Positions 1 to 6,599 of a DNA stretch of 7,693 nt are shown in pieces. Each line of letters begins with the position of its first letter. Position 1 is the first letter of the stretch. The position numbers and the translations under genes were made by a program. The stretch comes from Flavobacteriaceae bacterium (GTDB lineage: Bacteria > Bacteroidota > Bacteroidia > Flavobacteriales > Flavobacteriaceae). Below the pieces are notes generated by a model. The model saw only the letters and a list, made by a program, of their open reading frames with translations, made no database searches and was not told where the DNA came from. Location: NCBI GenBank assembly GCA_030834365.1, contig JAURFJ010000061.1:1-7693 (forward strand). Reading direction: 5' to 3'.

Positions 1-1
1 C

Positions 2-685
2 CAGAGCAGCATCGCATCTGTGGCCAGTCGTTACGTACTTGAAAACCCAGCGGTTGGCGCCATAATAGTAGGCGCACGTTTGGGCGAAAACGCTCACATT
101 GAAGACCATAAGGCCTGCTTGCAGCTCAATCTTGACGCCGAAGATATACAGCTCATTCACGAAGCCCAGCAACAGTTAGACCCCATTCCAGGTGACTGCG
201 GAGACGAGTACCGCAAACCGCCCTATCTAACCGCCTCTGGAGACCTCAGCCACCACCTTAGTCAAATACCTTCAGTTTTTGAGCCCATTGCCAAGGGTCC
301 TAAGCACCAAAAGGTTTATAGCAACACGGTTTGGGAGGGGTTTGCCGGATACTGCCGTGCCGTGAGAAAAGGTCAACACATACATGTTTCGGGCACGACA
401 GCCACTCATGAAAGTCAGCTTATCGGCGGTCAAGATGCCGCTGCTCAAACCCATTTCATCATCGATAAGATAGAGGCTTCTATTGCGGCGCTTGGCGGAT
501 CACTCAATGATGTGGTACGCACCCGCATCTTCGTGCATAATCTCGAAGACTGGGAAGCCGTAGCCAGGGCACATGGAGAGCGCTTTAACGGCATTGATCC
601 CGCAAATACGCTTGTTGAGGCCCGACTTGTCGGAGACGGCTATCTCGTAGAAATCGAGGCCGAGGCCATCGTCTTAGAAGACTAG
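2..685 (+). CDS. Aldo/keto reductase fused to a C-terminal RidA-like domain (5' end missing)
   Basis: The frame is open to the left edge (QSSIAS before the GTG at 20), so this is the last 227 residues of a longer gene and that GTG is internal. Residue numbers count from that GTG. Residues 3-22 (SRYVLENPAVGAIIVGARLG) match the last conserved helix and NADPH-side loop of aldo/keto reductases. A linker of about 40 residues follows, with GDCGDEYR at 58-65 and LTASGDLSHH at 70-79. Residues 98-221 form a RidA/YjgF/UK114 domain: HVSGT at 122-126, DVVRTRIFVHNLEDW at 164-178, and VEIEAEAIV at 210-218. The AKR half should reduce a carbonyl with NADPH in the cytoplasm; the substrate is unknown. In the RidA half, the arginine used by canonical imine deaminases (PARS motif of E. 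coli RidA) is Asn196 (PANT), so classical deaminase activity is doubtful. The stop overlaps the convergent Asp-box gene. Family assignment is firm; function is not. Confidence 0.88.
   Translation, partial: QSSIASVASRYVLENPAVGAIIVGARLGENAHIEDHKACLQLNLDAEDIQLIHEAQQQLDPIPGDCGDEYRKPPYLTASGDLSHHLSQIPSVFEPIAKGPKHQKVYSNTVWEGFAGYCRAVRKGQHIHVSGTTATHESQLIGGQDAAAQTHFIIDKIEASIAALGGSLNDVVRTRIFVHNLEDWEAVARAHGERFNGIDPANTLVEARLVGDGYLVEIEAEAIVLED
682..685. other. Palindromic CTAG forming both stop codons of a convergent gene pair
   Basis: The + strand AKR-RidA gene stops with TAG at 683-685. The - strand Asp-box gene stops with TAG read from 682-684. The self-complementary tetramer CTAG therefore ends both coding regions, leaving no intergenic space and no separate terminator hairpin. 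Any transcript termination here must lie inside the opposing gene or be factor-dependent. Confidence 0.9.
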
Positions 686-3600
686 CGCACTAACGCCTCT
701 AGACTATTTTTATGGCGCCTCTTAAATTCGGTGACCTTTTCGATGTACTTCACTACCTCTTGTCTAGCGCTACCTAGTCGCTCGTATTCTTGATCCGAGA
801 GCGGCATAGTTCGTGCTCGAGACAGCTTGAGCAAATCACTCAACAGTGAATGCGGGGTGATTTTGTCGCTCTGCCATGCTCCCACTTGGCGGTCAACGGG
901 CCGATCTCGACCGGCCAGCAAAAGCTCAGCTAGTTCGTCTTGAAGACTGGCGTTTTGACTCTCGGTGGCCTGTTTTTTAGTAGCTACCTGCAGGATTGTA
1001 AGGCTGTTGTAGGCATCACTAAAATCATGTACTAGACTATCTAAACCCTTTTGGTATTGATACAGAGCTGCTTCAATAGAAGGGTCAATCGCAAATCGCG
1101 GATCATCTATCACCGAAATCGAGGTGCTTACCGTGCTACCCTTAAAAGTGCTTTCGGCGGTATAGTCTCCGGCTAAAACTGCAATGCCCCTTGATTCGTC
1201 ACTTACCCAGGCTCCAGGCAGACGGTGCATCTGCTCGTCAAGTTTCCAGTGCACGTAATTGAGTCCGGGCTTCAGCCCTTTGGTCACCACGTTCTGAATC
1301 GCTCTACCCGAGGCATCTTTGATGCGCACCGAAATACTGTCTGCCTCAGTCACTGAACCGTTGATGAACACAGGAATTTCTGCACGTTGAAACGACCTAT
1401 TTTCTCCTTCAAAGGTGGTATGAAATCCGGTCCAGATATTTCCTGGTGGATTGATGAATAATCCTTTTACCTGAACCACCTCGTTCATGGGTAAGGCGGC
1501 AATAGGCTGCTTTAGACCACCTTTGGCAATAGCTCTTAAACTCTGAAGGTCGTCAAGCACCCAGATGGCCCTTCCAAAGGTGCCGACAACCAGCGCCGAT
1601 TCGGGTTCTTGAATCACCAGATCTCTGGTAGACACACTCGGGAAACCGTTTTTAAAGGCCGTCCAATTTAGTCCGTCATCGGTACTGATGTACAATCCGT
1701 GTTCGGTGCCCAAAAATTGAAGCTGGGGCACCACTGGGTCTTGTATAAATGAAAGGGTATAGCCTCTCACCGGTTTATTGGCGAGCACATTGTGCCAGCT
1801 CTTTCCGTAATTGCTGGTTTTAAAGAGATACGCATTAAAGTCTCCTTTGCGGTAATTATTAACGACAGCCCAGGCAGTTGAGGTCTCATGAGCTGAGGGG
1901 TGAATGCGGGCGATCCAAGCCCCCTCAGGTAGTCCCTTCAGGTTTGAAGTGAGGTTTTTCCACTGTTTTCCACCGTCTCGGGTCAAGTGCAGCTGTCCGT
2001 CATCGGTTGCTGCCCAGATAAGCTGCTTGTCTAGACGACTTGGAGCAATGGCTAGCAAGCTATTGTAGTTCTCGGCCCCAGAAAGGTCTAAGGTAAGGCC
2101 TCCATAGTCGCGCTGCTGCTGCTCGGGGTTGTTGGTCGATAGATCTGGCGAAATAACGGTCCACGAGGCACCGCGGTCTTCTGACTTGTGCACATACTGC
2201 GAACCGTAATACAGGGCGTCTGCATTAAACGGATCTTTTGCAAAAGCCGCATTCCAATTAAATCGAAGCTTGGTATTGTGATCAGGAGAGGGCGGTTGAA
2301 TGCTTTGATAATAGCCCGTCAGCTTATCGTAGCGGTAGAGGTCTCCGTTTTGAGAGGTGCCGTAGCCAAATCGCGGATTCTCTAGGTCTGGAGCGATGTA
2401 AAATCCATCGCCTCCTACCAGGTATTGCCAGTAGAGCGTTCGAATGCCGCCCCGTTTCCAGGTGTAGGCCGGGCCTGACCAGTTTCCGTTGTCTTGCATT
2501 CCGCCGTACACGTTGAAAGGGCGCTCGTGATCGACCGCAATCTGGTAAAACTGGGCGACCGGAATGGTCTCTGGAAAATACCAGCTCACACCGTGGTCGT
2601 AAGTAATTCCGAGGCCTCCATCGCCCCCAATAATAAAGTGCTTAGGGTCGTTTTCATCGATCCACATAGCGTGAAAATCAGCGTGAATGCCCTTGGTTTC
2701 ATCGGCCGGAATCATGGGGGTCTCATCAAAACTTACCCCACCGTCGTACGAAACAGATAGAGGTTGATAGATGTTGTACAGCCGATCAGGATCAGCCGAG
2801 TCTACCGCTAAATCTTGAAAATAGAAGGGTCTATTATTGGTGAACTTGGGGTTATCGTTAATCATTTGCCACGATTCGCCTGCATCATCACTGCGGTAAA
2901 GGGCGTTTTTCTTAGCCTCTACCTTGGCGTACACGCGGTTCGGATTAGAGGGCGCCAAGGCCATCCCGATGCGTCCGAGCTCACCCTCGGGCAAGCCAGA
3001 TTCTGGTCCCAGTTTTCTCCAGTTTGACCCTCCGTCGTCAGTTATAAATAGGCCCGAACCCGGGCCTCCTGAAACAAATGAATAGGGGGTGCGACGATGG
3101 TCGTAAAGGGCTACATAAATTCGATTGGGGTTCTGAGGGTGCATCAGCATATCGGCCACCCCAGAGGTTTCGTTGGTAAAAAGTATGCGCTCGAAGTGCA
3201 TGCCCCCGTCTGTGGTTTTGTAGAGTCCTCTATGAGCGTTTGGCGTAAACGGATCGCCATGCGCCCCGATGTAAACAGTATCTGAATTACTCGGATCGAT
3301 CAGTATTCGATGTATCGATTTGGTGGCTTCAAGGCCCAGATGTTTCCATGACTTTCCACCGTCTTCGCTTTTAAACAGCCCCATACCCAGGTTAACCGAG
3401 TTGCGCGGATTTCCCTCGCCTGTTCCAACCCAAATCACCTCTGGGTTGTCGCGCTGAATGGCAATAGCCCCAATGTTTTGAGTGGGTTGATCGTCGAAGA
3501 TAGGCGTCCATGCCGATCCGCCGTTGGTCGACTTCCATACGCCCCCAGAGGCCGCTCCAACCACTATGATTTTAGGGTTACTGGCGGCAACCGCTATAGC

Positions 3601-3732
3601 CGTAATACGACCGCTCATGTTGGCCGGCCCCACGTTTCGAATGTTTAGGTTTTCAAGCAGACCTAGGTCGAGCTCTTGCCCAAAGGTGAAAGCGGGTAAA
3701 AGCAGCAGCAAGGCGTAAAGTTTTCTGATCAT
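682..3732 (-). CDS. Secreted Asp-box beta-propeller protein, sortilin/VPS10-like (BNR repeat family)
   Basis: This 1016-residue protein starts with a signal peptide (MIRKLYALLLLLPAFTFG, probable cut before QE at 19-20), so it is exported. Eleven Asp-box motifs (S/T-x-D-x-G-x-x-W/F, some degenerate) are visible at residues 68-75, 122-129, 173-180, 231-238, 281-288, 328-335, 377-384, 517-524, 584-591, 639-646 and 683-690. They mark blades of one or two beta-propellers, as in sortilin/VPS10 and BNR proteins. The 132 residues between the seventh and eighth boxes carry the family landmarks YGGMQDNGNWSGP (409-421) and GGDGFYIAPD (440-449). RAIWVLDD (721-728) closes the propeller part. A beta-rich stretch follows (about 785-875), then a charged helical tail (about 880-1016). 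Length fits the roughly 1000-residue Bacteroidota/Acidobacteriota family, often annotated as glycosyl hydrolase or exo-sialidase. I see no sialidase arginine triad, so binding rather than hydrolysis is equally possible. The ATG at 3732 is chosen because the signal peptide starts there; no Shine-Dalgarno precedes it. Confidence 0.9.
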   Translation of the reverse strand: MIRKLYALLLLLPAFTFGQELDLGLLENLNIRNVGPANMSGRITAIAVAASNPKIIVVGAASGGVWKSTNGGSAWTPIFDDQPTQNIGAIAIQRDNPEVIWVGTGEGNPRNSVNLGMGLFKSEDGGKSWKHLGLEATKSIHRILIDPSNSDTVYIGAHGDPFTPNAHRGLYKTTDGGMHFERILFTNETSGVADMLMHPQNPNRIYVALYDHRRTPYSFVSGGPGSGLFITDDGGSNWRKLGPESGLPEGELGRIGMALAPSNPNRVYAKVEAKKNALYRSDDAGESWQMINDNPKFTNNRPFYFQDLAVDSADPDRLYNIYQPLSVSYDGGVSFDETPMIPADETKGIHADFHAMWIDENDPKHFIIGGDGGLGITYDHGVSWYFPETIPVAQFYQIAVDHERPFNVYGGMQDNGNWSGPAYTWKRGGIRTLYWQYLVGGDGFYIAPDLENPRFGYGTSQNGDLYRYDKLTGYYQSIQPPSPDHNTKLRFNWNAAFAKDPFNADALYYGSQYVHKSEDRGASWTVISPDLSTNNPEQQQRDYGGLTLDLSGAENYNSLLAIAPSRLDKQLIWAATDDGQLHLTRDGGKQWKNLTSNLKGLPEGAWIARIHPSAHETSTAWAVVNNYRKGDFNAYLFKTSNYGKSWHNVLANKPVRGYTLSFIQDPVVPQLQFLGTEHGLYISTDDGLNWTAFKNGFPSVSTRDLVIQEPESALVVGTFGRAIWVLDDLQSLRAIAKGGLKQPIAALPMNEVVQVKGLFINPPGNIWTGFHTTFEGENRSFQRAEIPVFINGSVTEADSISVRIKDASGRAIQNVVTKGLKPGLNYVHWKLDEQMHRLPGAWVSDESRGIAVLAGDYTAESTFKGSTVSTSISVIDDPRFAIDPSIEAALYQYQKGLDSLVHDFSDAYNSLTILQVATKKQATESQNASLQDELAELLLAGRDRPVDRQVGAWQSDKITPHSLLSDLLKLSRARTMPLSDQEYERLGSARQEVVKYIEKVTEFKRRHKNSLEALVR

Positions 3733-3803
3733 GGGCGTGGTGATTTTAGGCTATACAATGTAAGTGAAAATTTGTTTCTTTAACCTAGATCAACATCCGC
3801 AAC
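3733..3803. promoter_or_regulatory. Divergent intergenic region with a weak + strand promoter candidate
   Basis: These 71 bases separate two divergent start codons and must hold both promoters unless one lies inside a gene. On the + strand, AAAATTTG at 3767-3774 matches the Bacteroidota -7 element TAnnTTTG except at its first base. A TTT (not TTG) lies 19 bases upstream at 3745-3747. It would put transcription start near 3780 and leave a leader of about 24 bases before the ATG at 3804. On the - strand I found no acceptable TTG/TAnnTTTG pair. The region is richer in A and T than the flanking genes. Neither start has a Shine-Dalgarno sequence. Confidence 0.3.
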
Positions 3804-5486
3804 ATGACCGCATCGCTTAAACACGCACCTCTGATAGGCCTATTATTTGTAGCCCTGAGCAGCTTCACTACGCTGAATGCTCAAACGGCTGAGCTCAATG
3901 CACTTTTTGAACGATGGAGGGCATTTGAATCTCCTCAAACCCCTGACGGCAGCTACGACTACTCCGAAGAGGCCTTTGCAAAGCGCTGGCCGGCATACCT
4001 GGCATTGCGCGATGAGCTCGCTGGCATGAATACGACTTCATGGTCCATCAATGTTAAGGTCGACTATATGCTTCTTTGGGCAGAGATGAACGGATACGCC
4101 TTCAACCATCACGTGCTAAAGCCCTGGCAGCGCGATCCGGCCTTCTATAAAGTGCTGTGGACCGATCAAAGCGATGTTCCGGCACACGAGGGGCCTACCA
4201 ACCACGCCGTGATTGAATGGTGGCAGTACAGCAAGCCCCTTTCGTCATCAGATCGCGCTGATTTGCGCTCAAAACTTCAGTACATTCCGGCCTTCTATGC
4301 GCAGGCCAAAGGTAATCTGACAGGAAATGCCCGTGAACTATGGATAGCCGGCATTAGAGACATCAATACCCAGATTAATGACCTAGAGCAGCTGGCCCAA
4401 GAGCCCGAGCTGAAGGCTGACAGAAAAACGCAGAAGGCTATTGAAATGGCCATTTCAGCCACCCAAAATCTAGCCAAATGGTTAGAGGCCCAATCTGATA
4501 CAAAGACCGGGCCATCAGGAATCGGCAAAGACTACTATTCGTGGTATCAGCGCTATGTTCACCTGGTACCGCTAAACTGGGAAGACGAGGTTATGCTCTT
4601 AAAACGAGAACTGGCAAGGGCCTGGTCTTCGTTGGCAATAGAAGAGCACAAAAATCGCCACCTCGAACCTCTAAGCGCGGCAGACTCAGAGGCCGCCTAT
4701 CAGAATCTGGCCGCTAAGGCTGCCGATGAGCTCGTCGAGTTCTTAGCGCGCGAAGAAATCGTAAGCGTCAAAGAGTATTTTAGACCGGCACTTGAGCCCC
4801 ACCTAGGGCGCTACATACCCTCAGATCGGCGCAACTTTTTTTGGATCACAGCACACCTGGACCCCAAGCCACTTTACTCGCATTTTTACCATTGGTTTGA
4901 GCTCGCGCGTATGCAGTACGAGCCTCACCCCGACCCCATTCGCAGCGGAGCATTGCTTTATAACATGTTCGATTCACGTAATGAAGGAATGGCCACGGCC
5001 GTTGAAGAATTTTTCATGCAGGCCGGCTTGTACGAAAACAACCCAAGGGTAAGAGAAATCGTCTATATCTTAATTGCTCAACGCGCCGCACGAGGTCTTG
5101 GCTCCCTATACGCCCACGCCAATGAGCTGAGTATGGAAGAGGCAGGAACTATTCACGCCGACTACACACCAAGGGGCTGGATGAAGACCGAAAAAGAATT
5201 GCTACTCTTCGAGCAACACCTCTACATGCGTCAACCCGGATACGGCACGAGCTACATCACCGGAAAGTACCTGATGGAGCATACCCTGATGAATTACGCC
5301 AAGTCTCAAGAGGGCTCAACAGACAACCCCAACCTTTTAAAATCGTATTTCGACGGCATGAATGCCATCGGCAACATACCGGTATCGCTTGGGCAGTGGG
5401 AGCTCACAGGTACTTCAACGCTTATCGAAGAAATACTAAGTAGCTATGTGCCCCTTGAAGAGCTCATGCTCGCACAGAAAAACTAA
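3804..5486 (+). CDS. Secreted protein distantly related to the DUF885 family, catalytic motif not conserved
   Basis: This 560-residue protein begins with a signal peptide (hydrophobic core about 9-20, probable cut LNA|QT at 26-27), so it is periplasmic or secreted. Most of it looks helical. Several stretches resemble DUF885, a putative metallopeptidase-like family of similar length: YYSWYQRYVHLVPLNWED at 244-261, NEGMATAVEEFFMQAGLY at 393-410 (compare EGWAlYaE), RAARGLGSLYAHANELSMEEA at 427-447, and YMRQPGYGTSYITGK at 474-488 (compare PGqaxsYxxGk). The diagnostic HExxPGHxxQ expected shortly before the EG motif is missing; the sequence there is SHFYHWFELARMQYEP (359-374). It may be an inactive or altered relative, or a separate family with the same fold. 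The gene is divergent from the Asp-box gene and ends just before a hairpin terminator. The ATG is chosen because the signal peptide starts at it. Protein-coding status and export are firm; the family call is moderate and no substrate can be given. Confidence 0.72.
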   Translation: MTASLKHAPLIGLLFVALSSFTTLNAQTAELNALFERWRAFESPQTPDGSYDYSEEAFAKRWPAYLALRDELAGMNTTSWSINVKVDYMLLWAEMNGYAFNHHVLKPWQRDPAFYKVLWTDQSDVPAHEGPTNHAVIEWWQYSKPLSSSDRADLRSKLQYIPAFYAQAKGNLTGNARELWIAGIRDINTQINDLEQLAQEPELKADRKTQKAIEMAISATQNLAKWLEAQSDTKTGPSGIGKDYYSWYQRYVHLVPLNWEDEVMLLKRELARAWSSLAIEEHKNRHLEPLSAADSEAAYQNLAAKAADELVEFLAREEIVSVKEYFRPALEPHLGRYIPSDRRNFFWITAHLDPKPLYSHFYHWFELARMQYEPHPDPIRSGALLYNMFDSRNEGMATAVEEFFMQAGLYENNPRVREIVYILIAQRAARGLGSLYAHANELSMEEAGTIHADYTPRGWMKTEKELLLFEQHLYMRQPGYGTSYITGKYLMEHTLMNYAKSQEGSTDNPNLLKSYFDGMNAIGNIPVSLGQWELTGTSTLIEEILSSYVPLEELMLAQKN

Positions 5487-5515
5487 AAAGGGGCCTCATA
5501 AAATGAGGCCCCTTT
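5487..5515. terminator. Bidirectional hairpin terminator between convergent genes
   Basis: A perfect 13-base inverted repeat (AAAGGGGCCTCAT at 5487-5499 and ATGAGGCCCCTTT at 5503-5515) with an AAA loop begins directly after the TAA of the DUF885-like gene. It lies 26 bases past the stop of the convergent DUF1080 gene. Read on the + strand, only three T follow the GC-rich stem. Read on the - strand, the stem is followed by TTTTTAGTTTTT, a much better U-tract. It probably serves both genes but should be stronger for the - strand gene. Confidence 0.9.
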
Positions 5516-5541
5516 CGACTTAAACAAATGGTCGTGTTAGG

Positions 5542-6492
5542 CTAGTCTTTCGGCACCGAAATGGTTAGGTTTCTGTATTCAATGGGGCCATGATCTCCTT
5601 GAAGAAGAATCGGGCCGGGCTCTCCTTCTTTTGAGTCTAGCGCTCCTCCGGTTATACCTGGAATAATCGCATCAGTAATCACAGACTTTCCATTGAGTAC
5701 CACAGTGACGCGTCTTCCGACAAGAGTTATGTCATAGGTCTGCCATTCACCGGCAGGCTTAGATGCATTTTCGTTAGGAGTTAAGAATCCGTATAATCCT
5801 CCGATGTAGTGCGAATTGGGTACCCGTCCATAATTGTCCTCTACTTGAACTTCATAGCGGCCACGCAAATAAATCCCTGAATTCGATCCTGCCGGATACT
5901 TAAACTCTACGTGCAACTTAAAGTCGTCGTACTTCTGAGTGGTCATGAGGTTGACCCCAGAGGCCGGATTCGTCAATACACCGTTTACCGCTTGCCACTG
6001 GTTGCCTCTATCGGTAGTTTGAGGCTGCCAACCATCAAGGTTTTCGCCATTAAACAGCGGCTCGGGCTTCGACCATTTTTTAGGTGCTTCACGCTCGAGC
6101 GAGGGGGCGCGAACTCCAGTAAAGGTCACGGCCTGCCCTGTATTGGTGATGATATTACCAGATAAGCGATCACCGTCACGTGTGCCGCTTAAATGCATGT
6201 ATTGGTTACCCATCCATTGGGGAGGAATACTAAAATTAAATGCATTGCCTGTCTCAAACACCTCAGCAATTGGGCGGGCAGATCCGGCGAAACTCACATA
6301 ACGCCCAATAAGCGTGCGTGTTCCTGAAAACTCAACCTCGAGCCATGAAGGTAAAGTTGTATCTCCATACTGTATCTCTAGATCCCAAGATCCGATGAGC
6401 GCTGACTTAGATTGGGCCAGCACCGAAAGGCTAGAACTAGCGCATAAGAGAAATAGAAAAAAGAGGGGTCGAAAAGGGGTTGATCGTTTCAT
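5542..6492 (-). CDS. Secreted DUF1080 (3-keto-disaccharide hydrolase domain) protein with N-terminal beta-rich domain
   Basis: This 316-residue protein has a signal peptide (MKRST, then a hydrophobic run to LSVLA; probable cut before QSKS at about 27). Residues 33-128 form a small beta-rich domain (GSWDLEIQYGD, PSWLEVEF, LIGRYVSFAGSARPI, LSGTRDGDRLSGNI) of the kind found ahead of DUF1080 in related proteins. Residues 145-313 are the DUF1080 domain (Pfam 3-keto-disaccharide hydrolase, concanavalin-like fold). Its landmarks are LFNGENLDGW (146-155), SNSGIYLRGRYEVQVEDNYG (203-222), GEWQTYDITLVGRRVTVVLN (248-267) and GPILLQGDHGPIEYRNLTI (293-311). Family members cleave 3-keto-glycosides made by a partner oxidoreductase, or bind sugars; the exact substrate cannot be read here. 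No GFO/IDH-type 3-dehydrogenase is adjacent. It is convergent with the DUF885-like gene across a terminator and divergent from the FAD oxidoreductase. The ATG is chosen because the signal peptide starts there; no Shine-Dalgarno is present. Domain order and length look typical and intact. Confidence 0.92.
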   Translation of the reverse strand: MKRSTPFRPLFFLFLLCASSSLSVLAQSKSALIGSWDLEIQYGDTTLPSWLEVEFSGTRTLIGRYVSFAGSARPIAEVFETGNAFNFSIPPQWMGNQYMHLSGTRDGDRLSGNIITNTGQAVTFTGVRAPSLEREAPKKWSKPEPLFNGENLDGWQPQTTDRGNQWQAVNGVLTNPASGVNLMTTQKYDDFKLHVEFKYPAGSNSGIYLRGRYEVQVEDNYGRVPNSHYIGGLYGFLTPNENASKPAGEWQTYDITLVGRRVTVVLNGKSVITDAIIPGITGGALDSKEGEPGPILLQGDHGPIEYRNLTISVPKD

Positions 6493-6552
6493 AGTTTAAA
6501 AGTAATTGAATGAAAAATATAGGGATTCTCGGCTTCCGATGGCGCTTTCAAG

Positions 6553-6582
6553 TTGGATTTTATATGAAATAGCCTAGTTTTA
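6553..6582 (+). promoter_or_regulatory. Bacteroidota-type promoter for the FAD oxidoreductase gene
   Basis: TTG at 6553-6555 is followed, after exactly 19 bases, by TAGTTTTA at 6575-6582. This matches the Bacteroidota -33/-7 consensus (TTG, about 19 bases, TAnnTTTG) except for the final base. Transcription would start near 6588, leaving a leader of only about 12 bases before the ATG at 6600 with no Shine-Dalgarno sequence. The element sits in the 107-base divergent gap (6493-6599), which also has to hold the promoter of the DUF1080 gene. Confidence 0.5.
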
Positions 6583-6599
6583 ACACACTTTACCTTCAC

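Noticed and set aside
20..685. The GTG at 20 as the true start of a small standalone RidA gene
   Set aside because: The frame stays open to the left edge, and residues before and after the GTG continue the aldo/keto reductase signature, so the valine is internal.
2188..3718. Several open frames of 60-90 codons on the + strand inside the Asp-box gene
   Set aside because: They are antisense to a long, well-conserved coding region, have no recognisable domains, and have compositions expected of the complementary strand of a biased gene.
4185..4205. HEGPTNH in the DUF885-like protein (residues 128-134) as a possible zinc-binding motif
   Set aside because: The spacing is HExxxxH, not HExxH or HExxPGH, and it lies about 230 residues before the place where the family's metal motif should be.
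682..6492. The three secreted-protein genes as a polysaccharide utilization locus or operon
   Set aside because: There is no SusC/SusD pair, regulator or clear carbohydrate-active enzyme set, and the genes face alternating directions.
6514..6521. TATATTTT on the - strand as a -7 element for the DUF1080 gene
   Set aside because: The only nearby TTG on that strand is 27 bases upstream, too far for the usual 19-base spacing, so I did not list it as a promoter.
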